From contig JAIVFH010000047.1 of the NCBI GenBank assembly GCA_025765595.1, positions 62,001-126,000 of the forward strand: a stretch of 64,000 nucleotides of DNA, written 5' to 3'. The stretch is from Obelidium mucronatum (Eukaryota > Chytridiomycota > Chytridiomycetes > Chytridiales > Chytriomycetaceae). A program made the position numbers and the translations under genes. The notes beneath the pieces are model-generated. The model searched no databases. It was not told where the DNA came from and was given only the letters and a program-made list of their open reading frames with translations. Shown piece by piece: positions 46,527 to 57,700 of this stretch (its first letter is position 1; each line of letters opens with the position of its first letter).

Positions 46527-46981
46527 TTAATAAACAGTGTACTTGGCTAACATAAAAGCCAAAGGAATCAATTCCAACCATGGATCCTCCCAAATCATAG
46601 GCAGTGATGAATTAATTTCAAAGTTCATTCGCTGGCCTTCTGGGATCAAGTCCAATATCCTCCGAGCAACTGCTTCAAGACACATGAAAACAATGCACAT
46701 CTTGCCACTGTCCTTGTACACAATCGCGTAGTCCACCTTGTAGTTAAGCGGCAGTAGAGCGCCAATAAAAATAGACGATTTTGCGTGAGTAGTCCTGAAG
46801 AATTCGACTACAGACTTGTACATTGCCTTCGTCAACGGACTCCGTCGCCAACGCTGACATAATCGCGCAAATGCCTAACAGCAGCCTGGTATCCCTTCAC
46901 CAATTCATTTTCCCGTGCCAAAGAGAAGTCGCTTGGAAAGAGGTCGCTTTTCTGAAATGTGTTTCGAATATCAAGACCCAT
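46527..46981 (-). CDS. Unassigned small protein, needs a short intron or a frame correction
   Basis: From the ATG at 46981 the frame reads MGLDIRNTFQKSDLFPSDFSLARENEL and then VKGYQAAVRHLRDYVSVGDGVR before a stop; a second frame reads LTKAMYKSVVEFFRTTHAKSSIFIGALLPLNYKVDYAIV...AKYTVY to the stop at 46527. The two are joined either by a 47-nt intron (GTGAAG...GTCAG) or by one missing base at about 46841, since the first frame continues naturally into the second. The second half looks like a folded alpha/beta domain. Family unknown. Low certainty on structure. Confidence 0.4.
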
Positions 46982-47280
46982 ATCGGAGACTTAGTCGGCA
47001 TGCCACAGTTTGTGTGTCGGCATTCATCAAAAGAACGAGACTTTGTGAACGCTTTCGAACATAAAAAAAGGGAGGATGACATTGACCTCAGTTGTTGTTT
47101 CGAAGCGGCGCATAGGTCATATACAACTTGAAGAGGAGAAGAGCAGATCGAATCATTGAGAGTTCAGTGGTTTTTTTTTTTTTTTTTGGTTTTCGGACGA
47201 AAGGTGACTTGGCCACTCGTACAAAGAAAAAAACAGTGAGGTGGAAAAGCACTGTCAAAAAAAGAAAAGAAAAAAAACAG
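46982..47280. other. Intergenic, no gene seen
   Basis: Contains short open frames on both strands (for example MIRSALLLFKLYMTY on the minus strand near 47155) that have no support. Confidence 0.35.
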
Positions 47281-48174
47281 ATGCATTCAAACAGTATCAA
47301 TACCACCGTTAATACCGCCATAAATAACAGTGTGAAGAAGCCGTTATTTCAGAATGACAAGGAGAAAGACGCCCTGCTACCTCTGCAAGCTCCCGTGCGG
47401 CCTGCTGAGCCTGTCACTGTCTTGGGAGGGCACATAGTCTTCCGGAAAGAAACTCCCGTATTCTTGACGCAATCGACATTGTTTGGGAACCTGTTTTGTT
47501 AGTATACCGTGGAAAAAAGAAAGAAGAAGCATTTTTATATTTAAATAAAGAATATTAATCTTATTTGAATCAGACAATGCACTTAGTTGACTCTTAAAGT
47601 ACTCCTTCTCTTGATGGGTGTGGCTGACTTTCCTGGCGGCACACATTTTTGCCGTTTGAGTGCCGTTTTTCATCCAGAAAATTTCGCCTTAATTTTGGAA
47701 GCGGTACAACAAGCTAACTGTTTGCTCCAAATGACTTCATTGCCAGAAATTACCCTTCACACAAATAATACTGTTGTAACAAACGAAACAACGACCATCA
47801 AAAACATCAAGAACACAATGACGCCTGCTTCTTCCACCAACAGCAAAATGATATCAAAAACAAGTCGCTCTGAAAGCAACCACAACAACAACATCGACGA
47901 GATTGCCATCATGCCACCGCATTCGGATTCATCGTCTCGGTCATTAGCAACGACAAGGAGAATTGCCAGGATGCCACCAGTAGCAGGCGATGATGATGAC
48001 GACATTGCGATCCCCGATTCGCTGGCTCAAGTTTTCAACATTCCTGGAAGTTTGGATACAATACAACGGAAACAAGGCCAGAAAAGAAATCAATCAAGGA
48101 AGCGGATATCTGTGGCCCAACAAGCAGGATCGGATGAAGCGGGTGAGAAGAAGGGTGATTGTATCATCATGTGA
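47281..48174 (+). CDS. Unassigned protein ending in a CaaX box
   Basis: Two coding parts: from the ATG at 47281 (MHSNSINTTVNTAINN... PAEPVTVLGGHIVFRKETPVFLTQST) and from about 47600 (MGVADFPGGTHFCRLSAVFHPENFALILEAVQQAN...). A donor GTTAGT at 47498 and an acceptor at about 47599 join them in frame to 263 residues, but other readings, including two separate genes, are possible. The C-terminus has an Asp-rich stretch (GDDDDDIAIPDSLAQVF), a basic region (RKQGQKRNQSRKR) and ends in CIIM, a CaaX box expected to be farnesylated for membrane attachment. I recognise no domain. Confidence 0.4.
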
Positions 48175-48302
48175 CACACTTGATTCTCTTGCCTGCCCCT
48201 TTGAAATATACCCCACCGCTTTACTGTCCTTTATACTTTCATTTATTCCATACTTATATAAATAAAAGAAGAAAAAAACGAATTTTTAAATAAGAAAAAG
48301 TT

Positions 48303-49414
48303 TTAATCATCGGAAGAAGAAGAGTCAGACGAGTTGTCTTCTGACTTTTTCCTCTTTTCCTTCTTCTTTTTCTTTTCCTTTTCCTTCTTTTTTTTAATCT
48401 TCTTTTTTGATTCCTTTTTGCTGCTACTCTCCTTCTTGCTCTTTTTCGCAGTACGCGACAATAAAGACGCGGCAGTCGTTGATTCAACTAATGCATTCAC
48501 ATATGTGTCCAAGTTGCTGTCGTCATAGTTATCCATGTCCAATCTCGGGTTATAATCAGCCTCAAAGTATTTATCAAGACGTGATGAGGATGGGATATTC
48601 ATTACAGCACCACGGCCTTTGATTTGACGGAATGATGGAAGTGGTGACAGAGAGGACGGTTGGTCCGTCCTCGTCGTCGTTGCTGCTGTTGTTGACAGTG
48701 ATTCGATCGCTATTGAAGTAGGTAATAACGATGCAGATGGGTTTGATGCTTCTGTTGATTTGGGAGGTGAATCAGGAGAATGATGCCGCCTCCTGCGTTT
48801 CTCATCGTTCCTGTCGCTTTCGTTGTCTAGAGCATCGTAACGCCGCCTGTGTGGACTCCTGCTCCTGCTTCGGCTGCTGTGGTTTCTCCTTTGCCTAAGA
48901 TTGCTGTCGTCGGTATAACTGTCATTCGGCCGTTTTCTGCTGTAACGTTCGTCCCTGAATGTCTCTCTTCTCCTTCGCTCAACACTCTCCAAAAGCTCAC
49001 GGGACCGCTGATTTTCCTGCAAGATCAAATCATAGTTATGGCTGTCTGTTTGCTGAACTAGATTATTCAGGAATCGGGTATTGGGCTTTGGTAGTCTTTT
49101 TTGTTGTGGGCTGTATGTAAGTGAAAGAGTCATAACGGGTGGTTTAAGCAGCTTCACACCTCTTCTTGCGGTCAAACAATGTATATGCAGCGATTCCTTT
49201 ATCTTTTGCCATATCTTCCTTGTCTTTCGCCTCCTTGGCAATCATGGCAGCAACATAGCGTTCCAAGTCAGAGTCGGCAACGGTTGAGGGAGCACTGGAA
49301 GCCTACAAATAGTCCTGTTATTATATTTGCTTTTTGACGACCCGTTTTTTTTGAAGACTGAACTGCGCGGACAAGCGAGGACACGATTCCATCAAGACCA
49401 GTCTTTGAAGACAT
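48303..49414 (-). CDS. Arg/Ser- and Lys-rich nuclear protein
   Basis: Exons 49414-49364, 49302-49160, 49110-48303, 333 residues. The first part is helical (SDLERYVAAMIAKEAKDKEDMAKDKGIAAY); it continues with LQENQRSRELLESVERRRRE, an RS-type segment (NHSSRSRSRSPHRRR), then FRQIKGRGAVMNIPSSSRLDKYFEADYNPRLDMDNYDD and a C-terminal run of Lys/Glu and Ser/Asp. The composition suggests a nuclear, splicing-associated protein; I do not assign a named family. It lies head to head with the dioxygenase gene, 55 bp apart. Confidence 0.6.
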
Positions 49415-49469
49415 AATTTTTGAGAAAGAAGAAGAGTTTGATTCCAATAAAAAAAACAACAACAATCAA

Positions 49470-52400
49470 ATGCTCCACGCTGCAACGCGGCAGGAGCTGT
49501 GTGAGTACGCGCCGTACTTCCGCAGCTACCAGTCGGGGGTGCACGCGCGCGACGGGGTCTGCACGGGGTTTCTGCTGGACGGGTTTGCGTCGGTCGGCGA
49601 CGTGTTTTCGGCGGCGACGGCATCGTTCGTGTCGCACGGCGGCGGTAAGGCGGCGCCAAAGAATGCAAAGAGCGGCGCCGGCGCAAAGAGCGGCGCGCGC
49701 GTCGACCAACGGCAGGAAGACAGTGTCCGGCGACTGGACCAACAACAACAGCAACAGCAACAACAACAACAAGACGCAAAAACTGTCCACCGCCTGTCCT
49801 CTGACTTCTGCCTGCGTGAAAGCCAGCGCCTCGATGACCGCTCCCTGCGCACGCTGGCCGGCGCCATGGACCGCCTCGCACCTGTCGCCGTCGTCATGGG
49901 CTCCGCCTACCCGCTGGTATCCGCAAGCGTCTTCAAAGAGCCGCTGAAGGGCCGCTTCAACGTGCTGGGCAAATACGTCATTCGCGCGTGCTGGCCAACA
50001 AAGGAATACGCAGATGACAACTGCAAGACCTACCTCATTCGATACAAGTTTCTGTTTCAGTGGATAGTACATGAGCATCAGCAATTCTTCCTCAACGCCC
50101 CGGTCCCTACTCCCATTCCAGCTCCAGAAAAAATACCCTGTGCAACTTGCTCATACTCCTCATGGCCGATTTATTCGTGTGGATTCGTTTGCCTGAATGA
50201 CTCTTGTCCCGATTTTTATTACATTCGTGATCCTTCTGCTCCTCATGAACGTAAAGAACTTGTCATCACTTCCAATGACAACGATTCCATCTATAATCCA
50301 GATATTCTAACTCCTTGGGAAATTCCTTGCTTGGATCTGATTACTCCGGAATCTTTGAAATTGACGGTTGATACTCCTGCCACGATGTCTTTTGATTCTG
50401 ATGATCCTGATATTCCTTCGGCTCTGGATTGTAAATTGTGTGGTCGAATTAGTTCAAGAGTTTTGTGGAATTATTGGAAGTGTCTTTCTGATGGTTGTCC
50501 TGTTAGTTTTTTTCTGAATTTTCTGCCGAAGGTGGTCATTTTTTTTACCACCGAAGGCGGTTTTTGCGCAGAACTTTTATTATCCACCATAAGGCTGAGT
50601 TCGACCTTCGAAGGTTGAGTTCTACTGCCGGCAAAAGAGTAATATTCATTGAAGTACCAATTTCAACAGGCTCCTCATTTATCGTACAAAGTCAAGATTC
50701 CCTTGTTACCAAAACCCGAGCAACCTTACCGACTTGAAGCACCAAGTGGTCCATTGTACATTTATCAAGACTCGAAAATAACGTACACGCATCTTGTTCA
50801 ATTGGCTAAACCTCCATCAGCGTTTTGTAATCACAAGACAACTGTTTACTCCCTTCCAAAAGGAGGTGGCAAGATTTATCACCTTTCCAATCCGTTCAAT
50901 GGAGCAGAAGGATTTTCAATCGCAGACGAAATACTGAAATCTTTTATCGAAGCAAAAGATTTACCCCTTTCAAGGCGGACTTTCAAGGCTCATCAATGTA
51001 TGAACATCCCCACTTGTGTTAACCACGCAGTTTCCAATTCATTAAAAAATAACCCAAACCAAACCAACAAGTGGCTGGCTTTCTTTCGCAGCAATTCTCT
51101 TTCAACGTTGGTGCTGCCTATCGATATGCCCACAACACTAGCACAAGCACTGTTGAAGATTCCCCAGCAGCGGTAAAAAAAGCCTTTGCTCATGTTAAGG
51201 ATTTGATTCCTGGCTTCGAATTTAATGAATTGCTTGTCTTGGGTTACTTGAATGGTAAATTTTTTTCTCTTGGGAGTTAAGTACCAACAAAGTGTGGAAA
51301 ACAACATAGGACAGAAAATGAACTTCCATTCGGATGACGAAAAGGGTCTTGGGCCTGCTGTCCTCTCTTGGTCCTTTGGGACTTCTGCAGAAATGTGGTT
51401 TCGTGAACATGCACTGCCCCCCTCCAAAAAACCCCTTGTGGCGGCATCTAAGTTAATGAATCCATCAGTTGATGCGACTGCTATTGTTGCTAAAGCAATG
51501 GAGGCAGCAGTGCATTCGTCCACCCCTGAATCGCCACATCAGCATCAAAGAATCGAACCAACCATCTTCCCCACTCAGCAGCTACTTCCTCTGTCCCGCT
51601 ACACTCATGTCCCTACAATAGCGATGAACGACGCCTATAGTTATTCCACTCCTGTACTACGACACCATCAAGACTATTCTCATCAAACATGGATCGCAAA
51701 CTTTCCACAAACCAATTTCACTCCTCTATCTCTAACCAGAATATTCAGCTCCGTTGATTCAAATGGAACGCGAACCCATTCGAATTCCTGGAGAAATCCA
51801 CCACCACCACTACCGCCTCCACCGCCAGCGCCACGATCATCATCAGTCTCAGGATTATTGCCGATGCCTCAAGCAACTCATGTTCGTTTCATACATCCAC
51901 CGAGTAGCCCGCTAGCTTATCCCATTACGTCATCGCAGCCAATTTCTACATTGTTTCCTTTGAATCTTGGAGATACCGAGACATGTGCGATGGGTTTTAC
52001 TGAGACACGGACAAAGATGGATATATTGCCTGTTACCGCTGCCACAAAAGTCGCGAGCAACAACGACAACAACACCAACAAAAACAACAACAACACGGGT
52101 TCAGGGAAAAGGTGCTGGGATCCTCCAAAAGCGCCTCCACTGGGTACCAAGGGGAAACCCATTGCAATGCCGTGGAGCAGTGGGCCCTCCGCTGCTGCTG
52201 CTGCTGCTGCTGCCAGGAGGAAGAAGCGGTCATGGGAGCAAATTGTAGGGATACCGCCTGGGAGGAGAGGAGGGAAAAAGAAGAGGCGGGTAGAGTTTGA
52301 GGAAGTTGTGCTGGTACCGCCATCTAGGGCGAATGAATCATATAGTGAGTTGAAGCCAGAGGACTCAGTTACAATAGCAGGGAATACTGATAAAGAGTCT

Positions 52401-52673
52401 GGTGGTCAAAAGGAAACGACTGCAGCAATGACTAGGACGATGGAAGCGCCGGATTCCATTGCTCAAACAGTCGCCGACTCATCGATCGCGGCGGTACCGC
52501 ATGAAAGCAATAGTAGTAAAAAAGCAGAACCAAACCGCGTGCTTTTGAAGATTTTGTTGCGGCATGGAGACTTGCTGATAATGGATGGGAAAAGCGTCCA
52601 ACAGTATTATGAACATTGTATAAAACCCGTGGATGGGGTTCGGTTTGTTGTTACCGGAAGACGGATCGAGTGA
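49470..52673 (+). CDS. AlkB-like Fe(II)/2-oxoglutarate dioxygenase with large insertion
   Basis: Exons 49470-50501, 50670-50997, 51072-51254, 51277-52673 give 979 residues. The N-terminal part is GC-rich with a Gln run and two Cys-rich pairs (CATCSY, CLNDSCPD, CKLCGR). The dioxygenase core has FNVGAAYRYAHNTSTS, LNELLVLGYLN-type helix, the iron motif MNFHSDDEKGLGPAVLSWSFG, and near the end LLRHGDLLIMDGKSVQQYYEH with RFVVTGRR (distal His and 2-oxoglutarate Arg). Between FREH and the distal part lie about 360 residues of low complexity. The family acts on methylated nucleic acids or related bases (known for AlkB relatives; substrate here unknown). The last intron would be only 22 nt. Confidence 0.8.
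50502..50669 (+). repeat. Hairpin-type repeats in a dioxygenase intron
   Basis: This 168-nt intron holds ctgccgaaggtgg and accaccgaaggcggt, imperfect copies of the CCGCCGAAGGCGG element found at 62656-62871. Confidence 0.5.
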
Positions 52674-52820
52674 ACTGTCCCCGCGCGGTCTAGTGATTCA
52701 ATAAAGACAGGAGGAAAAGAAATATTAGTTTGGTTCTAATAATTCTTCTGGTTCTAATAATTCTTCTTCAACGTTTATTTATAAATAATTTATTATAATA
52801 AAAAAACTTAAAAATAAACG

Positions 52821-54107
52821 ATGGCTAAAGATGGTATGTGTTGGCCCTATCGTCAGTGCGACGCTCCCACACACAACATCATACGTTGTCGAGGGCGCTC
52901 ACACAATCAATCTTGTGAGGCTAATACCATCGTTTTTCTGTTTGATGCACAGGTTTCATGACACCCAAGGCAATCGCCAACCGCATCAAAGCTAAGGGAC
53001 TTCAGAAGCTGCGCTGGTACTGCCAAATGTGCGAGAAGCAATGTCGAGACGAGAACGGTTTCAAATGCCACTGCGCAAGTGAAGCACATCAGCGACAAAT
53101 GGCTCTCTTTTCTGAAAACTCGGGGAAGTTCATCAGCGGATATTCTGGTCGTGAGTAGAAAGCTCTTGTTTTTTTTATTACAATTCCTTTTTTGGTCTGT
53201 GGGTGTCTGTGTTTGTGTGTTTGAACATTTTGTTTTTTCCCAGAATTCAAGAGGGAGTTCCTCAAAGTTCTCAGTCTCTCGCACGGGACGAAACGAACTC
53301 ATGCGAACGTTGTGTACCAGGAATATATCGCTGATAGAAATCATGTGCACATGAACTCAACCTGTTGGAACAGTTTGAATGGTTTTGTACGCACCATTGC
53401 CAGCGAAGGGATTATTATCTTGGAAGAAACTGAGAAGGTATAAAAGTGATTTTAAATTTTGAACTCTTTCTATACTGGGCTCATTGTATATATCATTGTA
53501 GGGCCCTTTCATAACCTGGATTGATAAGAGACCAGAAACAATGGCGAGACAGGAAGCAATCGCTCGCAAAGAACGCATGGAAAAGAGTGAAGAGGAACGA
53601 AACGCCAAGCTTCTGGAGGAGCAGATTGAAAAGGCCAAGGAATCTAGTGCGACTGCGGAATCTGAATATACAGAACTTCAGAAAGGGGAAGAACCATTGA
53701 AGTTGAATTTGCAGTTCAAAACGGCTGTAACAGCTGGTGGTGTTGTGGCGAAGCCGTCGGGATCTGCACCAGCTGATTCTACAGCTTCGACTGCTGAAAC
53801 CAGCACGCCCAATGATTCCACATCAGCATCTGCTGCTCCTGCTCCTGTGGTGAAAAAACCTGGATTTTCGTTTGGGGGCGGGTCAAGTTTAGGCGGCGGT
53901 GTTGCGGGTGGTATAAAAAAGCCGTCATGGATGAGTTCGGGGAAGAGCGAAAAGTCTGAGAAAGCCCCGGCTGGACCAGTGGGATCAGCCGGCGGGCCAG
54001 CAAAAAAACTTTCAGCAATGCAGCAAATCATGGAGGAAGAGAAGCGGAAACGGGAGAGATTCGGCAGCAGCAACAGTGATTTCCCACCAAGTAAAAGAAT
54101 CAAGTAA
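52821..54107 (+). CDS. KIN17: KIN17, DNA/RNA-binding protein
   Basis: Nuclear protein with roles in DNA replication, repair and splicing in animals. Exons 52821-52833 (13 nt), 52953-53150, 53244-53437, 53502-54107 give 336 residues. Signatures: MAKDGFMTPKAIANRIKAKGLQKLRWYCQMC, a zinc finger (CQMCEKQCRDENGFKCHCASEAHQRQ), and the winged-helix region (FLKVLSLSHGTKRTHANVVYQEYIADRNHVHMNSTCWNSL, EGIIILEETEKGPFITWIDKRPETMARQEA). The C-terminal half is a charged coiled coil, then Gly- and Ser-rich. The usual C-terminal KOW domain is not seen, so this is a shorter, plant/animal-type protein without that tail, or a fungal variant. Confidence 0.92.
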
Positions 54108-54207
54108 GCAAAGGAGTATTGCCTCGTTTTTTGGGGAGATGTAAGTCGAAAAATAAAGTTCTGCAAGCCACCCAATCCACAGACGCATCAGCCAAAAAAA
54201 ACATCAG

Positions 54208-54597
54208 ATGAACAACCTCGCTGCTGCTGTAATCCTGTTCTTTGCATTCTATTCTTCACTAGTGCTCTCAGCGCCAACGCAGACGTCGTTTGATTTGATT
54301 GGGTTCACCTGTGGCAAGGCAGCCCCACGCCACTCAAAGTCCTGGAACGATGGCTGTCTAGACAGCTTCAGTGGCAAACCATCGCAAACCAATCCAACCA
54401 ACAATCTCCGCTTTGACAGTCCGTCAGCTGGAGCAGGATGTGGAGGGGACAAGGCCGAACAGCGGTTTGGTCGTTACTTTGGCCGTGACCAAAACATACA
54501 CTTCCAGATGGATGAGAAGATGGAATTCAGGATTATCGTGGGCCATGACTTCCAGGATGCGTCGTCGACGTGTGTGTTTCTGTATGAGGCCCAATAA
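54208..54597 (+). CDS. Small secreted Cys-containing protein
   Basis: An intronless 129-residue protein with an N-terminal signal peptide (MNNLAAAVILFFAFYSSLVLSA, cleavage after SA). The mature part has four Cys (two likely disulfides) and a segment DQNIHFQMDEKMEFRIIVGHDFQD. It could be a secreted effector-like or wall protein. Family not recognised. Confidence 0.5.
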   Translation: MNNLAAAVILFFAFYSSLVLSAPTQTSFDLIGFTCGKAAPRHSKSWNDGCLDSFSGKPSQTNPTNNLRFDSPSAGAGCGGDKAEQRFGRYFGRDQNIHFQMDEKMEFRIIVGHDFQDASSTCVFLYEAQ

Positions 54598-54745
54598 GTG
54601 CTTGGCAGCCTCGCTGGGGGCAATTATTAATACCATGTGCTATCAAGGAAAAGAGAGTTAGTTGACGGGTCTATGGTGTTTTTCGTAGATGAATGTGTTA
54701 TAAATAATATATCAGAATTTCAGTAATAATATCTCTAATATTGTT

Positions 54746-57700
54746 ATGCTCGACTTGCAACAAACCCGAGCCCTGATTGACAGTTGCGTCCATCGATACA
54801 CTGATTGAATCTCACTCGTTGCTGAATGTGCAATGATCGCCTGTTTAATTAGGCGGCGATGTGGAGCAGAAACGGGTACAGATTCAAGCTGTTCTTGGTT
54901 GGTTGTTCGGACAAAGTCAAGATGGTCCGACCGCAGGCGCAGCACGGCGGGAGACTGATGTTGCCGACGCTATCAATATCGTTCAGACAAAGACAATGTA
55001 TGCTCTGTTTCCTTCTCTGTCTCTTTTTCTCTTGCCCAATTCGGACTTGAGTTGACTGGTATCAAGCAGCGGCGTGCCTGGCCTGGCGTCCTCTGCACTG
55101 GCGCAACTCACTGCATCTCTCTCTATCGTATCGCCAAAAGTCATTGAGATTCTTGCTCCTCTGCTTGCTGCCGTTGCCAAAGACGAGTCTGCCTCTGCTA
55201 GGGACGCTGCAACGCAACGGATCATAAAGGCGGATTGGCCTCCATTGATCGTTGGTGCCCTTTGTCTTTCTTTTTCAGATTTGGTTCTAGCTCCTCAAAC
55301 GCGTGATCTACTTGTGGTGAAGCTCGTCAGGTTTAACAGCGCCACCTTTGAATATCTTGTTCTAACACTCAAACCCTTCAAGATGTATGCAAGCTGCTCA
55401 GCTCTCTCATTTAGCAAATCTCGTTCGATTCTTGCTGATTTTGGCGAAATCTGTAATGAAATACACTTTTCTAGAGTTGCCACTCAGATGATTATATTTT
55501 GCAGGGTGATCGGAAACGAATTGTTCAAGAAATTTTATCCTTTATGAATACACTGGACTCGAAACTGGGAAATTCGGAGGATCAGGATTGGCAAGATGGG
55601 CGTCTTTCAAAAGAAAAGACAGAGATAATTCGTATTGAAGGAACTTTGATTCTTCAAATTTGCTTTGCTGTTCGCCAGAACCAAGAATTAGGCACAGACT
55701 TGCTACTTCTCTTGAAATCCGGCAATCGATCGAATATTTCGTCTTTTGAATTCAGCTTGTTGAGTGTCCTAGATTTCAGTCATCGCAGTTGTTTAATAGC
55801 AAACACACAGGCTTCTTGCAATGTCACAAATTCACCGCTTTGAAACATCTGCCTTGGATGCCTTGAAATCCATCATCACTACAGCTTGTAAAGACTTCGA
55901 GTATCGCCATGGGTCCAGATGGATCCCCGACGAAGCCAAGCAAGAGCTCTGCCCAATTACAGTCTGGAATGTACTGCACAGAATTATTCTTAAGTCGGAG
56001 CACTGGGATAATCTAGCACCAGATTTGTGCAACTTTGCATTTCTTTTGATTGAGGGAAGTCATTCCACACCCGTCCTTGGTGCCAATCGAATTGTGCTAC
56101 AAGAGCACTCTGATACAACCTTATGGGGAGTGTTTGACCTCGGGAGCTGGGTACTCCTGGAACTATGTCGTCGTCATGAACCAGTTGTTGCAACGGTTGT
56201 GGATCAAATCTTATCACGCATCATAACCAAGCCGATGAACATTCTTACGTACTCCTACATTTTTGAGGAGATTGCGCGACGAATGAGCAGTAGAACTGGT
56301 AACGGTAGTTCCGATTCGGGATTATTGCAGTTTGGACCAAAGATTTTGGAAGTATTGAACTGTTTGGGCGAAGTTCCCGTTAATGTGTGTGATCGATTCT
56401 TGTGGTGCATTAAACCCTTGTTTCAGTCTGGGTCAAGTTTCCGAGACAGTGTGTTGATTCCACTGAGGAAGGGCTTGTTCAGTTCAGAATTGGCATCCCG
56501 TAAAGTGTCGATTGCTACACTGATTTACATCTTGAAGTTGGTGGAGGCTCCTTCTGAAAGTGGGTCGCAGAATATGATTAGCTCCCATGATTCCGAGATT
56601 TTTTGTGAGTTCAGTATCGCAATAGGTGTTTGGACCTTGACTTTTTTTCTTTCAATGCAGATATTTTGAGGAGAGGAATGAACCAACAGTATGACATACG
56701 TGTTCAGCTGTATCAAGGCTTCCTTTCAATTATCGAGAATCAATTGTGGCTTGGTGTGTGTTGAAAATATCTTGGAATCATATGCAATAATTAATCGCAC
56801 TTTGCTTCAAGCTTCAACCTGTTTGGATCTGTTGATTCCTCAGTTTACACGATACTATGAAGAATCAGCTGCCATTAAGGCGCCACTTCGACTGGACATG
56901 TGCTTTCACAACAACATCCTTCAAGGTTACAAAGATATCATTCAAGTAAATTTTGCATGTTGCTGAGCGTATCCGTTTTTAGAACCACTTCCACATCTCA
57001 TGACAGCCATTGTGAGTGCAGTATTGGCAGCCAAAGAAAAGGGGCGAGATGTTACAGAATATGTTTTGGTTTTTGACAATATTCTGGAGCGATTAATTAA
57101 GGCGGATCTAAGCGACTTTGATATTGACAAGGATGCAGATTATGTTTCAGATGGGTATGTGGCCGATTGTTGATCACACACACAGTTCCTCAATTATGTA
57201 TGGAACAAACAGGGAGGAATCCAAAAAGGCCAGAGCGGTTGTCGATGTTCTGCTTGGTGTGTATGATACTGCCATCGAATATGCCATGGTACTATAATGT
57301 CACCTTTTTTTTTCAGCTTGAACGAAAATTAACAACTGAAAACAAAATAGTTGGATGACGACATGAAAGACAGCCAAGTGGACTTGGTTATCGGTTTACA
57401 CCGCAAAAGTTCGGCCCTTCGCGCTTTCATGAAGGATAAGATGAAATCAAAGAAAGGATTTGGAAACAAGTTCGTGCATCATCCATCCTCGTGTATTCTA
57501 GCTACGCGTGTGAAGGTTCTCCGTTGCTTATTTGGACCCATGGCGATTCCAAGGCTCCGATCTTCGGCTGATTTCACTCAGCAAGCGATAAATGATACAA
57601 TTGCAGTTCTTACAAAGGTGGGCATTTCTTTCCCTTAGAACAAGTTGATTGATGAGCTAAACCATGTTTGGCTCACTCCACCAAACCGCCTCCCAAAAAA

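Noticed and set aside
53357..54175. Minus-strand frames in KIN17
   Set aside because: Antisense shadows without motifs.
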